In this document: positions 52,700 to 61,782 of the stretch, piece after piece | Numbering within the stretch: position 1 is the first letter of the stretch | Layout of the letters: every line of letters begins with the position of its first letter | Assembly: GCA_020073365.1 (NCBI GenBank) | Contig: JAIQFL010000002.1 | Span: 1-64,000, forward strand | Direction: 5' to 3' | DNA length: 64,000 nucleotides | DNA from: Terriglobia bacterium | GTDB taxonomy: Bacteria; Acidobacteriota; Terriglobia; Bryobacterales; Bryobacteraceae | Notes under the pieces: generated by a model | What the model was told of the DNA's origin: nothing | Database searches by the model: none | What the model saw: the letters and a program-made list of their open reading frames with translations, nothing else | Program-made: the position numbers and the translations under genes

Positions 52700-54814
52700 A
52701 TGGCGACCGCGATTGTCCCACCTCCGTCGTCTAGCGACGACGTCACGTCGATCATTCCGAAGAGGGGCGCCCGCGCGCGCCCGCTGCTCGATCCACCCAT
52801 CGTGAAGCGCGCCATCGGCGATTCCTTCCTCAAGCTGAATCCGCGCCTCATGATGAAGAACCCCGTCATGTTCGTGGTGGAAGTCGGGGCCGTCATGACC
52901 ACCATCCTGATGGTGCGCGACTTCGCCACGGGGGCCAGCATTGCCGGTTTCACTTTCCAGATCACGCTGTGGCTGTGGTTCACGGTGCTCTTCGCGAACT
53001 TCGCCGAGGCCACGGCGGAAGGGCGCGGCAAGGCCCAGGCGGATACCTTGCGCAAGACCAAGACCGAAACCACTGCGCGCCGCCTGAAAAACGGAAACTC
53101 GGAAACCGTGCCGGCCACCCAACTCCGGAGCGGCGATCTGGTGCGCGTGGATGCCGGCGAGACCATCCCCGGCGATGGCGATGTCATCGAGGGCATCGCC
53201 AGCGTGGATGAATCGGCCATCACCGGCGAAAGCGCCCCGGTGATCCGCGAATCGGGCGGGGACCGCAGCGCCGTCACCGGCGGCACCAAGGTGCTCTCCG
53301 ACTGGATCAAGGTCAAGATCACTTCCAACCCGGGCGAGACGTTTCTCGATCGCATGATCGCGCTGGTGGAAGGCGCCGAGCGTCAAAAGACTCCCAACGA
53401 GATCGCGCTCAATATCGTGATTGCCGGACTCACCCTGGTGTTCCTGCTCGCGGTAGTCACGCTCCAGCCGTTCGCGGCCTACAGCGTCGCGGCCAGCGGC
53501 TCGGGCGCCGCGCCCTCGGTCACGGTGTTGATCTCGCTGTTGGTGTGCCTGATCCCGACCACCATTGGGGGGCTCCTCTCCGCCATCGGAATCGCCGGCA
53601 TGGACCGTGTGATGCAGCACAACGTGCTGGCCATGAGCGGCAAGGCCGTAGAGGCGGCTGGAGACGTCAACACCTTGTTGCTCGACAAGACCGGCACCAT
53701 CACGCTCGGAAACCGGCAGGCCGTGGAGTTCATTCCAATGGGCGGCGTAGCAGAAGCGGAACTGGCCGATGCCGCACAGCTCTCCAGCCTGGCGGACGAG
53801 ACGCCCGAAGGCCGGTCGATCGTGGTGCTGGCCAAGATGAAATACAACATCCGCGGGCGCGAAGTGGCGCATCACGAGGCCCATTTCATTCCCTTCACAG
53901 CCCAGACGCGCATGAGTGGCGTGGACCTGGACGGGCGGCGCATCCGCAAGGGTGCCACCGAGTCGGTCACGGAATTCGTGCAGGAAAACGGCGGAACGGT
54001 TCCCACCGAGCTGCTGGATATTACCGACCGGATCTCGCGCTCCGGCGGCACGCCGCTGGTGGTGGCCGACGGCGAGAGGGCTCTGGGCGTGGTGCACCTG
54101 AAAGACGTTGTGAAGGGCGGCATGCGCGAGCGTTTCGAACAACTCCGCGCCATGGGCATCCGTACCGTCATGATCACGGGCGACAACCCCTTAACCGCCG
54201 CGGCGATTGCCGCCGAAGCGGGCACCGACGACTTCCTGGCGCAAGCCACTCCCAAAGACAAGATGGACCTGATCAAGAAGGAACAGGCCGGCGGCCGCCT
54301 GGTGGCCATGACGGGCGACGGCACCAACGACGCTCCGGCGCTGGCGCAGGCCGATGTCGGCCTCGCCATGAATACCGGCACCATGGCCGCGAAAGAAGCC
54401 GGCAACATGGTAGACCTGGACAGCAATCCCACCAAGCTCATCGAGGTGGTGGCCATCGGCAAACAGTTGCTGATGACGCGGGGCGCACTGACGACCTTCT
54501 CCATCGCCAACGATATTGCCAAATACTTCGCCATCTTGCCGGCCATGTTCATGGCCACCTACCCGGTGATGGCGAAGCTCAACATCATGGGGCTTCACAG
54601 CCCCGAGAGCGCCATACTGGCGGCGGTGATTTTCAACGCGCTGATCATTATCGCGCTCATTCCGCTGGCGCTCCGCGGCGTGAAGTACCGTCCCATGAGC
54701 GCGGCCGCCCTGTTGCGGCGCAATCTGCTCGTATATGGCGTGGGCGGTGTGATCGCGCCATTTCCAGGCATCTGGCTGATTGACCGGCTGCTGGGAGTTC
54801 TGCATTTGGCGTAG
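52700..54814 (+). CDS. kdpB: Potassium-transporting ATPase subunit B
   Basis: KdpB is the P-type ATPase that powers K+ uptake. The 704-residue protein has the TGES loop (175-178), the phosphorylation motif DKTGT with Asp329, the nucleotide-binding [18 protein letters not shown] and the hinge [16 protein letters not shown]. Membrane helices follow the expected pattern, including [18 protein letters not shown] near 281. It starts 3 nt after kdpA. Length is typical for the family. Confidence 0.97.
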   Translation: MATAIVPPPSSSDDVTSIIPKRGARARPLLDPPIVKRAIGDSFLKLNPRLMMKNPVMFVVEVGAVMTTILMVRDFATGASIAGFTFQITLWLWFTVLFANFAEATAEGRGKAQADTLRKTKTETTARRLKNGNSETVPATQLRSGDLVRVDAGETIPGDGDVIEGIASVDESAITGESAPVIRESGGDRSAVTGGTKVLSDWIKVKITSNPGETFLDRMIALVEGAERQKTPNEIALNIVIAGLTLVFLLAVVTLQPFAAYSVAASGSGAAPSVTVLISLLVCLIPTTIGGLLSAIGIAGMDRVMQHNVLAMSGKAVEAAGDVNTLLLDKTGTITLGNRQAVEFIPMGGVAEAELADAAQLSSLADETPEGRSIVVLAKMKYNIRGREVAHHEAHFIPFTAQTRMSGVDLDGRRIRKGATESVTEFVQENGGTVPTELLDITDRISRSGGTPLVVADGERALGVVHLKDVVKGGMRERFEQLRAMGIRTVMITGDNPLTAAAIAAEAGTDDFLAQATPKDKMDLIKKEQAGGRLVAMTGDGTNDAPALAQADVGLAMNTGTMAAKEAGNMVDLDSNPTKLIEVVAIGKQLLMTRGALTTFSIANDIAKYFAILPAMFMATYPVMAKLNIMGLHSPESAILAAVIFNALIIIALIPLALRGVKYRPMSAAALLRRNLLVYGVGGVIAPFPGIWLIDRLLGVLHLA

Positions 54815-54859
54815 TGGGGTAGACCATCGTTTTTCGTGGTCTGCCGCGGTAGGCGAAAT

Positions 54860-55447
54860 ATGAAACAGTTCATCATCGCGATTAAGGTAACTCTGGTCCT
54901 CACGCTTCTGACTGGCGTAGCGTACCCCTTGTTGGTCACCGGCCTCGCCAAGGTCCTGTTCCCGCACCAGGCCGCGGGCAGTCTGATCCAGCCCAACGGC
55001 AAGACCATCGGCTCGGAATTGATCGGCCAGCGCTTCACGCGGCCGGAGTACTTCCACGGCCGTCCCTCGGCCGCCGGAAACGATGGCTACGATGCCGTGG
55101 CGGCGGGCGGCGGCGCATCCAACTACGGAGCCACGAACCAGAAACTCGTGGACCGGGTCCAAGGCGACCTGAAGACTTTCCGGGCGGAGAACCCCACCTT
55201 CACCGGCCCGGTTCCGGCCGACCTGGTGACAACCTCGGGAAGCGGGCTCGATCCTCACATCAGCCCGGCTTCCGCGGAAGCCCAGGTCGGCCGTGTGGCA
55301 GCCGCGCGAGGTGTCAGCGCGGACGCTGTCCGGCAGTTAGTGACGGCCAACAGTGAAGGCCGCCAGTTTGGGATTCTCGGTGAGCCCCGCGTCAACGTTC
55401 TGAAGTTGAACCTCGCGCTCGATAGCGCGGTTCCCCTGCACAAGTAG
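54860..55447 (+). CDS. kdpC: Potassium-transporting ATPase subunit C
   Basis: KdpC binds nucleotide and assists KdpB in the complex. The 195-residue protein has one N-terminal membrane helix ([20 protein letters not shown]) and the family segments [31 protein letters not shown] and [20 protein letters not shown]. It starts 45 nt after kdpB. The ATG at 54860 is preferred over one 8 codons upstream because it opens directly into the membrane helix. Confidence 0.96.
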   Translation: MKQFIIAIKVTLVLTLLTGVAYPLLVTGLAKVLFPHQAAGSLIQPNGKTIGSELIGQRFTRPEYFHGRPSAAGNDGYDAVAAGGGASNYGATNQKLVDRVQGDLKTFRAENPTFTGPVPADLVTTSGSGLDPHISPASAEAQVGRVAAARGVSADAVRQLVTANSEGRQFGILGEPRVNVLKLNLALDSAVPLHK

Positions 55448-55460
55448 AAGCAGGAGCCGG

Positions 55461-55537
55461 GTTGACAGACGAAAGCGTCTGTCCCACGTTGGTGTCCGGG
55501 CTTGCGGTTGGGTGGGGCAGGCGCTTTCGCCTGCCAA
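55461..55537. repeat. Two REP-like hairpins facing each other
   Basis: GACAGACG-AAAG-CGTCTGTC (55464-55483) and GGCAGGCG-CTTT-CGCCTGCC (55516-55535) are inverted copies of one element (loops AAAG and CTTT). They lie between the convergent kdpC and kdpE genes, a common REP/BIME place, and may end transcription from both sides. Confidence 0.65.
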
Positions 55538-55590
55538 CGTTTCCTTCACAGCATCTGAGCCTGAGGGAGTGCTCTTCGGTAGATACTAAC

Positions 55591-56322
55591 TTACTCGTCC
55601 TCTGGCGAAGGCGATTCCGGGTCTGATGGATTGCGGAAGCGGTAACCCACCCACGGTTCAGTCAGAAGGTACTCCGGGTGGGCCGGATCGTCTTCGATCT
55701 TCTTCCGGAGCATCTTGACATACGAGCGGAGGTATTCGAGTTCGCCTCCGAACTCGGGACCCCACACGGCGCGAAGCAATTTCGCGTGAATGACCGGCTC
55801 ATCCTGGTGCTGGAACAGATACGCCAACAAGTCAAACTCTTTCGGAGAAAGATGAATCTCAACCCCATTCTTCAAGAGCCGGCGCCGCCCCGGATCCAGT
55901 TCCAGACATCCCGCGCGGAGAATGGCGTTCTCGGCGTTTTGCTGTGTGCTCAGGCGGCGCAGCACCGCGTGCAAACGGGCGACCATTTCGCGAAGGCGGT
56001 ACGGTTTCGTGATGAAGTCGTCCGCTCCAGCCTCCAGGGCCTGTACCTTGTCCTCCTCGGAGTCGCGAACCGTGACCATGACGATGCCGGTGCGCATGGA
56101 TAAGTCACGGATTCTCCGGCAGACCTCGATCCCACTCGTTCCCGGCATGTTGATATCCAGCAAAACGACATCCACCGGTGTTTGAGGCAATAGTGCGAGT
56201 GCCTCGTCGCCGTTACGCGCTTCGGAGACATCGAACCCGCTTGCCGTGAGCGACGTTCGGAGCGCCTTCCTCAAGGCGGGCTCATCGTCTACGATCAGCA
56301 ACTTGCAATTCCCGTTCCCCAT
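55591..56322 (-). CDS. kdpE: Response regulator KdpE, OmpR type
   Basis: This 243-residue protein has a receiver with Asp56 (VVLLDINMPG) and the Lys in DDFITKPYRL. An OmpR/PhoB winged helix follows (LSPKEFDLLAYLFQHQDEPV, then KLLRAVWGPEFGGELEYLRS and YVKMLRKKIEDD). This class binds direct repeats at 11-bp steps, which fits the motif before the kdp and barrel genes. It is 8 nt downstream of kdpD. In E. coli KdpE activates kdpFABC; the same role here is inferred from context and the operator. Confidence 0.93.
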   Translation of the reverse strand: MGNGNCKLLIVDDEPALRKALRTSLTASGFDVSEARNGDEALALLPQTPVDVVLLDINMPGTSGIEVCRRIRDLSMRTGIVMVTVRDSEEDKVQALEAGADDFITKPYRLREMVARLHAVLRRLSTQQNAENAILRAGCLELDPGRRRLLKNGVEIHLSPKEFDLLAYLFQHQDEPVIHAKLLRAVWGPEFGGELEYLRSYVKMLRKKIEDDPAHPEYLLTEPWVGYRFRNPSDPESPSPEDE

Positions 56323-56330
56323 TGAAAGCC

Positions 56331-57773
56331 TCAGTCTGTCGCCAACGGCATCGTCAGCCGAAAGCCTACCCGGCTCGCCCGGTTGTCTACCAAAGCCAGA
56401 TCTCCTCCATGCGCCAGCGCTATCTTACGGGCGACATATAGACCGAGACCCGAGCCAGGCGCAGTGTGTCGCGCGGCCGTACCCCTATAGAACCGGTCGA
56501 AGATACGGCTCCGCTCACTCTCCGCAATGGGAGGTCCGTCATTCCAAACCGTGATAGCCAGCATGTTTTCGTGAATGCCAAGCTCGATCAGGACGCGAGA
56601 GTCCGGTAGAGAATACCGGCACGCGTTTTCCACCAACTGGCTGAGTGCCAGGCCGAGCAGCTCCGGATCGACATGGGCTTCGCTGCCCTCGTCCAGCTCC
56701 TGCGATGATATTTTCCGGTCGGGCCAGAGCTTTGAATACCGCCGGACGGATCTGGAGACAAGCTCAGCCACATCGGTCGACTGAAGGCGCGGTTTCAGCT
56801 CTTCCTGGTCCACACGCGCGAGGCGAAGCAAGCGGGTGGTGAGATCGCCGAGGCGCGAGGCCTCGTCCTCAATCATTTCAGCCAACTCCGCCTGTTCCGG
56901 CATGGCCGATCCGCCAGCGCGCAATCCGCCCGCGGCTGTCAGGATGGTCGCAAGCGGAGTCTTGAATTCGTGGGCCAGTGCGTCCAGAATTGCGGAACGG
57001 AGTAGTTCAGCCTCAGCGTGCGCGGCGTAAGTAATTGCGGACTGGAAAGTTCGCGCCCTTTCGAGAGCCGCACCGGCGAGCGCGGCCATTGCCGGCGCCG
57101 TAACATCGGCGTTCGACAGGCCCTCGAAACCGATCGAAGCCCGGATCGAGTTCCTGGCTCGCAGGCACCGGACGACAATGCCGAGTTCGGGGTATATGGC
57201 ATCCCGGCCCATGATGAATCCATCGCGCGTTTTCGCCGCCAGATCGCTACGGGAAGTCCCAGCTTCGTGACATTCCAGGGTGGTTGCGTCAAAAAGGCAG
57301 ACGGCCGTGACGTCGAATGTCGACAGAAATGGCTCCAGCAAGGCGCGTCCGGTAACCGCCGGCGGTGCCAGGGCAAACAACTCCTGACTGAGCTTATACA
57401 GGCTTTCCATATTGGAGCGCTGGAGTTTGGATTCCCTTGCCTCCGCGCGGCTCCTGGTCTGAATCCGCGTGATGACGAGCGAGACGGTTAGCAGGCACGC
57501 CAGCGTGACAGTGTCCAACGAGTCCGACACGGCGAAGCTGAACCGCGGCTCGGTGAAGAAGTAGTCCAGGCTCGCGGCCGCCAACACGGAGATGGCGGCA
57601 GCTTCCAGAAAACCGCAATCCAGGGACTGGAGCACAACGGCAATCAGAAACAGCAAGGCGGTGGACGCGGCGTTCAGTTTTATCCAGTAGCACACCGCTG
57701 TAACCGCGCCGACCAGGAGAGACCCGCGAAGGAGCCGCCACGCCGGACGCCGGAATCCGCGAGTCTGCAACAT
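56331..57773 (-). CDS. kdpD: Sensor histidine kinase, short KdpD type
   Basis: This 480-residue protein has four membrane helices of DUF4118 (about residues 18-105, ending in LVITRIQTRSRAEARESKLQ), a GAF-like region (about 140-245), and HisKA with His268 (DALAHEFKTPLATIL). The HATPase domain follows with N-box LVENACRYS and GSGLGLYVARKI. Classical KdpD starts with a large cytoplasmic N-terminus (Walker-type KdpD domain and Usp domain) of about 400 residues; this one has none. It precedes kdpE by 8 nt and has its own TACAAT box at 57799-57804. The kdp role is inferred from its pairing with kdpE and its position facing the kdp operon. Confidence 0.85.
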   Translation of the reverse strand: MLQTRGFRRPAWRLLRGSLLVGAVTAVCYWIKLNAASTALLFLIAVVLQSLDCGFLEAAAISVLAAASLDYFFTEPRFSFAVSDSLDTVTLACLLTVSLVITRIQTRSRAEARESKLQRSNMESLYKLSQELFALAPPAVTGRALLEPFLSTFDVTAVCLFDATTLECHEAGTSRSDLAAKTRDGFIMGRDAIYPELGIVVRCLRARNSIRASIGFEGLSNADVTAPAMAALAGAALERARTFQSAITYAAHAEAELLRSAILDALAHEFKTPLATILTAAGGLRAGGSAMPEQAELAEMIEDEASRLGDLTTRLLRLARVDQEELKPRLQSTDVAELVSRSVRRYSKLWPDRKISSQELDEGSEAHVDPELLGLALSQLVENACRYSLPDSRVLIELGIHENMLAITVWNDGPPIAESERSRIFDRFYRGTAARHTAPGSGLGLYVARKIALAHGGDLALVDNRASRVGFRLTMPLATD

Positions 57774-57871
57774 TCAATGCGGGGACAACAAGACCCCTAT
57801 TGTAGCGCCTCGATCGGCAGGGCAGATTCGCGCGCCTCCCGGGATTTCCGGAGGCGCCGGCGGGACACGGC

Positions 57872-58786
57872 TTATCGCGACTGGTAGCCACTACGCGCAT
57901 AGACATTCACCCTGCTCAAATTGACCTTGACCTGGATTCGGTGCCACTTCTCGGATCGGCCCGAGTCGGGACTGTGGTACCCGATGACATACTGATTGCG
58001 AATTGCGCTTGAGATTCTGTTGGCGGCAGTTGAGGGATTCGCCGATTCCCCGAGGCGTACGCTCAAACCGCCGGTCTTCTCGGCGAGATCGTCCATGAAC
58101 GCCAGACCCCGCTGGATCTCCGCCAGCATCACCCCCTTTACGTTGGCCCGCGGGCGGTCGATTGCGATGGTATAGACCTGGGTGTCGCTCTCGACGGCCA
58201 GACGCATCACATCGCTGTTCGCGTACCGGCTGTGGTTATCCATACCGTCGGAGATCACCACCAGCGCCCGACGCGCCCTGGGACGCGACCGCAACTGGTT
58301 CAGCGCGTAGTACAGCGTGTCATCGAGCGCGGTTCCTCCGCCAGCCGTCTGTGAGCGCACGAATTCCTCGATCTTGCTCGCGTCTTCCACAGGACCCGTG
58401 AGGATTCCCGGGTTCGAAGAAACAGTCACGAAGAAGAAGTCGTCTTCGGGGTTGGACAATTGTAGAATGGCGTGTGCCGCGGCCTTCTCCCGGTTGAGTG
58501 TGTCCTTCACACTGCCGCTGACATCCAGGACGATGCCAATCGAAGCCGGCGAGTCTTCCGCAAAAAACGCGGCGATGGGCTGCGGTTGCCGGTTATCCAA
58601 AATCGTGAAGCTGTCCTTGCCAAGGCCGCTGATATTGGATCCCCGGGCATCCGTGACAGTAACTGGGATCAGAATCAGGTTCGCGTCTATGCGAAACCAC
58701 GCCGAATCGCGATCCGCTGGTTGAGCATCCGCCGTGGCGTAGATCCCTAACACCACGGAAACGATCGACAGAAGACGACGCCCCAT
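57872..58786 (-). CDS. Exported VWA-domain protein
   Basis: This 304-residue protein has a signal peptide (MGRRLLSIVSVVLGIYATAD), a short beta domain (FRIDANLILIPVTVTDARGS, near 32) and a von Willebrand A domain with the MIDAS motif DVSGSVK (about 93) and VISDGMDNHSRY near 184. This matches the VWA group of acidobacterial secreted proteins that begin with a Bcl-like beta sandwich and may bind a partner or metal. ATG 58786 is chosen because it opens into the signal peptide. The promoter likely lies at 58896-58928. Confidence 0.8.
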   Translation of the reverse strand: MGRRLLSIVSVVLGIYATADAQPADRDSAWFRIDANLILIPVTVTDARGSNISGLGKDSFTILDNRQPQPIAAFFAEDSPASIGIVLDVSGSVKDTLNREKAAAHAILQLSNPEDDFFFVTVSSNPGILTGPVEDASKIEEFVRSQTAGGGTALDDTLYYALNQLRSRPRARRALVVISDGMDNHSRYANSDVMRLAVESDTQVYTIAIDRPRANVKGVMLAEIQRGLAFMDDLAEKTGGLSVRLGESANPSTAANRISSAIRNQYVIGYHSPDSGRSEKWHRIQVKVNLSRVNVYARSGYQSR

Positions 58787-58895
58787 GGCGCCCCATGAAC
58801 GGTTCCTTGCCGGTGGCCGATGAAGTCGGCTTCGTACATTCAGGGTCATCACGACATTGGTCGCGATCGGAGCGAGAGGAAGCACAGCAGCAACC

Positions 58896-58928
58896 ACTGT
58901 GCCGCAATGTAAGTGAAAAAGGCATGAA
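58896..58928 (-). promoter_or_regulatory. TTCATG-type 11-bp operator facing the VWA gene
   Basis: On the minus strand TTCATG (58928 to 58923) and TTCACT (58917 to 58912) are 11 bp apart, followed after 10 bp by CACAGT (58901 to 58896), a weak -10. The sequence CTTTCATG-C-CTTTTTCA is shared with the plus-strand copies at 58964 and 59697 except for single changes. Confidence 0.5.
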
Positions 58929-58963
58929 AGAAGAAAGAAATAACAAGTCAGGCGAATCGCGCT

Positions 58964-58995
58964 TTCATGACTTTTTCATAAGTTCTGAGTAGGCT
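58964..58995 (+). promoter_or_regulatory. TTCATG-type 11-bp operator facing the HTH gene
   Basis: TTCATG (58964-58969) and TTCATA (58975-58980) are 11 bp apart, followed by TAGGCT (58990-58995) and, 8 nt later, by the GTG start at 59004. It is back to back with the minus-strand copy, which gives a divergent promoter pair. Confidence 0.55.
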
Positions 58996-59003
58996 CTTGT
59001 GGT

Positions 59004-59480
59004 GTGAGGCACGAGGCTTACGCTACCGGGGAGTGGACCGAGCGCCCGATCGCCGGGGAACGGCTCGCCATCCTTCGGAGGGAAATGCAACATCGCAGCC
59101 TGAGCTTCCCGTCGCAGATTCCCTCATTTGCGCAGCAGCAGCAGAAGCAGGATGTTCAATGGCGGGTCGTTGCGCTCTACTTCGTCCGGGGTTGGTCCTG
59201 CGGCGACCTCGCGCGCCGGTACGCTCTGACCCCTGGCCGAATCCGGCAGTTGATCCGCAAATGGGTTGAGCGTGCCGCAGCACTCGGATACGTGCAGCGA
59301 ATCCCCCCGCAAACCGGTAGTGCCATACCGGCTGTCGAAGGAACACCGGCTTCTGTAGAAATCTCTGAACCGGCTCTCATGCATTCTTCACATCTGCCTG
59401 CGTTTGCGGAACGCCATCCCGCTGCCGGGGCCCGGGGAGCGCGGGTCGACCCAGTAATTACCCTGCCCGCGGCCCGATAA
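59004..59480 (+). CDS. HTH protein of an acidobacterial type, possible regulator
   Basis: This 158-residue protein begins MRHEAYATGEWTERPIAGER and has a central helix-turn-helix-like core (QWRVVALYFVRGWSCGDLAR, then RYALTPGRIRQLIRKWVERA), similar to sigma-70 region 4 or recombinase-like HTH domains. The tail is Pro/Ala/His-rich. The start is GTG, 8 nt after the TAGGCT box. It probably binds DNA. It is in the same orientation as the barrel gene 330 bp downstream. Confidence 0.65.
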   Translation: MRHEAYATGEWTERPIAGERLAILRREMQHRSLSFPSQIPSFAQQQQKQDVQWRVVALYFVRGWSCGDLARRYALTPGRIRQLIRKWVERAAALGYVQRIPPQTGSAIPAVEGTPASVEISEPALMHSSHLPAFAERHPAAGARGARVDPVITLPAAR

Positions 59481-59502
59481 AACTGCCGGTGGCCACCAGG
59501 CG

Positions 59503-59557
59503 TTTATAAACTCCTTATGGTTGACTTACGCCTTCCTTACGTCTTGTCTCTTACACT
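59503..59557 (+). promoter_or_regulatory. Four hexamers at 11-bp steps before the barrel/RND operon
   Basis: TTTATA (59503-59508), CTTATG (59514-59519), CTTACG (59525-59530) and CTTACG (59536-59541) are exactly 11 bp apart, then 10 bp to TACACT (59552-59557). The kdp promoter has the same unit, step and distance. This is the strongest array of the type in the window. Transcription from here would run about 250 nt before the barrel gene ATG at 59812. Confidence 0.7.
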
Positions 59558-59696
59558 GACCTTGAAGTGCGCTGGCAGGACCGCCGGATGATGAATTGTG
59601 AGCAGGCGGGTAAACTTGTTTTTGGCCTTGGTACTCGCTGGACAACAACATAGGACTCCAGAGCGATGGTCCCCATAGAAAGTATTGATGGATCTT

Positions 59697-59729
59697 TTCA
59701 TGTCTTTTTCATGGGTCGGTATTCACAAT
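59697..59729 (+). promoter_or_regulatory. TTCATG-type 11-bp operator before the barrel gene
   Basis: TTCATG (59697-59702) and TTCATG (59708-59713) are 11 bp apart, followed after 10 bp by CACAAT (59724-59729), a possible -10. Shared with 58964 and 58928 as CTTTTCATG-T-CTTTTTCATG. The barrel gene starts about 80 nt downstream. In the rest of 59483-59811 I see no other feature. Confidence 0.55.
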
Positions 59730-59811
59730 CGTAACGATCTGGCGCACCCGCTTACCATGTCGTAACCAGCACTGTTCTTCGGCGGTATTTGAGAGGAGAA
59801 GACAGAGAAAT

Positions 59812-61782
59812 ATGAACGTCTGTAGACACATACAGGGGCTTTTGATCATTACCATGGCGGCCGGATTTGCGCAGCCATTCGCGCGCGCCGGCGACGGGCC
59901 CGCGGCGGCTGCACCGGCATTCGGTTCGCTTCGAGGAGTTACCCTTGACGCTGGTGGGCAACCGCTGGCGATGGTGAGTGTCGGCATACGCAGCATCGAT
60001 GGCGGCACCGATCGCAAGGTGGTGAGTGATGGTGAGGGATTTTTCGTCGCCGATCGTCTCAGCCCCGGACCTTACCGGATAACCGCGACCAAGGAAGGCC
60101 TCGCGAGCCCTCCAGCCACGACAGTGGAGATCGCACCGAACCAGACTGCTAGTCCCTACCTGGTGCTCGCGGCTCTCAAGCCTGCGCCCGCGGCGGCCCC
60201 GGCAGAAACGCCCACGGTCGAGAGAGAGCTTGAGTCAATGAAAGAGCGCATCGCGGTGCTCGAAGCCGAGCTGAAGGCTCGCCCGGTGGTAGTCGCTGCC
60301 GCGTCGACGGCTGCGCCGCTGCCTCCGGCTGCACCGTCTCCGGCCGCGCCGTCTCCAGGTCCGGCTCCGAATCCGGCCCCACAACCTGCCACTCCTCCCG
60401 CGCACGTCCCTCCGGAAGCGTTGGAGGCTCCGGATGCCACTTCCGGGGTGGACAACTTCACTCCGTTCGCATACGGCGACTTTTCCTGGCTCAATGGCAA
60501 CGCGCGCAACAACCCTGTGCTGGATACGAAATTCTTCACCCCGGAAATTCGATTCGACACCCACTTCATGGAGGATCTCAATCAACCGAGAGACCATTCG
60601 ATGGGGGGAGCGACGGAGAGTTTCCGGTCTGGCGAGTTTCAGGTGGAGCAGATCAGCTTCGGCGGCGACTTCCACTGGCAAAACGTTCGCGGCAGAGTCC
60701 TGACCATGTTTGGACTGTTTGCGACCACCACACCGCGAAATGATGGCAGCGCCGGGGTCGGCCAATGGGACGCCCGCAATGCTTACAAATACGTCTCGGA
60801 GGCGTGGGGCGGGTATCATTTCAACGTGAGCCACGGACTGAACGTCGACGCTGGAATCTTCGTGTCGTACATTGGCCTTTTCAGCTACTATAACTTCGAC
60901 AACTGGACCTACCAGCCATCGTTCGTGTCCTCGAACACGCCGTGGTTCTTCAATGGCCTGCGTATCCAGTGGTTCCCAACTAACAAGCTGAAGATCGAGC
61001 CCTGGATTATTAACGGGTGGCAATCTTATAACAAGTTCAACGGCCATCGTGGTTTGGGAGGCCAGATCTTGTACCGCCCCAAGGAGTGGTTATCGATGGT
61101 CTTCAACAACTACGGAAACGGGACGGATACGCTTGGTAATCCCGGCCGCTCCCGCCTTCACACAGATGACAGCATCGAGGTCAGATACTTCAACAAACCG
61201 GACTCCACAGGCATCACCAAGATGGCGTTCTCTTTTACTGCCGACGCGGGGTGTGAGTACGGCGGCGGAGTGACGTGCCACGGTGGCAATGGCGGACCGA
61301 AGCAGGCGTTTTTGGGCTGGATGGTTTATAACCGGGCCTGGTGGGGGAAAGACAAGTTCGCCGTTACGCTCGGCGGCGGCCAGATGAACAACCCCGGCCG
61401 ATATCTGACGCTGCTCCCGCCCATCAACGGCGCAGACGCCATCTCGGGTTCGCCTTACTTCACGGCGAATGCCGGGGACAGGGCCCACATGTGGGACGCC
61501 ACCGCCAATTTCCAGTGGATGCCCAAGCCGTACATTACCTGGTGGGCGGAAGCCGGATATCGCCACTCGGACGTGCCGTATTGGAGTGGCCGCGGCGGAA
61601 TTACGCCTCCCGGCGGAAATACCGGCGCACCTGGCCAATACGTCTGCGCTGCCGGCGGATCGGCCGGGACCAGCGACCTCGCGGCAGCATACGCGGCCTG
61701 CGGTGGACCCGGCAGTGTCTGGTTCCCGGATCTGCGCCGGGGCCAGGCCACCTTTAGCGCCGGCGTGATGGTCAAGTTCTAG
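59812..61782 (+). CDS. Exported protein with carboxypeptidase-like domain and outer-membrane barrel
   Basis: This 656-residue protein has a signal peptide (to about ARAGDGP), a CarboxypepD regulatory-like beta sandwich (GSLRGVTLDAGGQPLAMVSV near 38), a coiled coil (ELESMKERIAVLEAELKA near 139) and a Pro/Ala-rich linker (165-205). A C-terminal barrel of about 430 residues rich in aromatic strands follows (FDTHFMEDLNQPRD near 246, ending VMVKF). It probably forms a channel, perhaps feeding the RND pump encoded after it. Cysteine pairs in the barrel loops (CEYGGGVTC, CAAGG) may form disulfides. Confidence 0.78.
   Translation: MNVCRHIQGLLIITMAAGFAQPFARAGDGPAAAAPAFGSLRGVTLDAGGQPLAMVSVGIRSIDGGTDRKVVSDGEGFFVADRLSPGPYRITATKEGLASPPATTVEIAPNQTASPYLVLAALKPAPAAAPAETPTVERELESMKERIAVLEAELKARPVVVAAASTAAPLPPAAPSPAAPSPGPAPNPAPQPATPPAHVPPEALEAPDATSGVDNFTPFAYGDFSWLNGNARNNPVLDTKFFTPEIRFDTHFMEDLNQPRDHSMGGATESFRSGEFQVEQISFGGDFHWQNVRGRVLTMFGLFATTTPRNDGSAGVGQWDARNAYKYVSEAWGGYHFNVSHGLNVDAGIFVSYIGLFSYYNFDNWTYQPSFVSSNTPWFFNGLRIQWFPTNKLKIEPWIINGWQSYNKFNGHRGLGGQILYRPKEWLSMVFNNYGNGTDTLGNPGRSRLHTDDSIEVRYFNKPDSTGITKMAFSFTADAGCEYGGGVTCHGGNGGPKQAFLGWMVYNRAWWGKDKFAVTLGGGQMNNPGRYLTLLPPINGADAISGSPYFTANAGDRAHMWDATANFQWMPKPYITWWAEAGYRHSDVPYWSGRGGITPPGGNTGAPGQYVCAAGGSAGTSDLAAAYAACGGPGSVWFPDLRRGQATFSAGVMVKF

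Noticed and set aside
59483-59811. Small coding gene between the HTH and barrel genes
   Set aside because: Only short frames are present; the stretch is explained by the operator arrays and the 5' leader.
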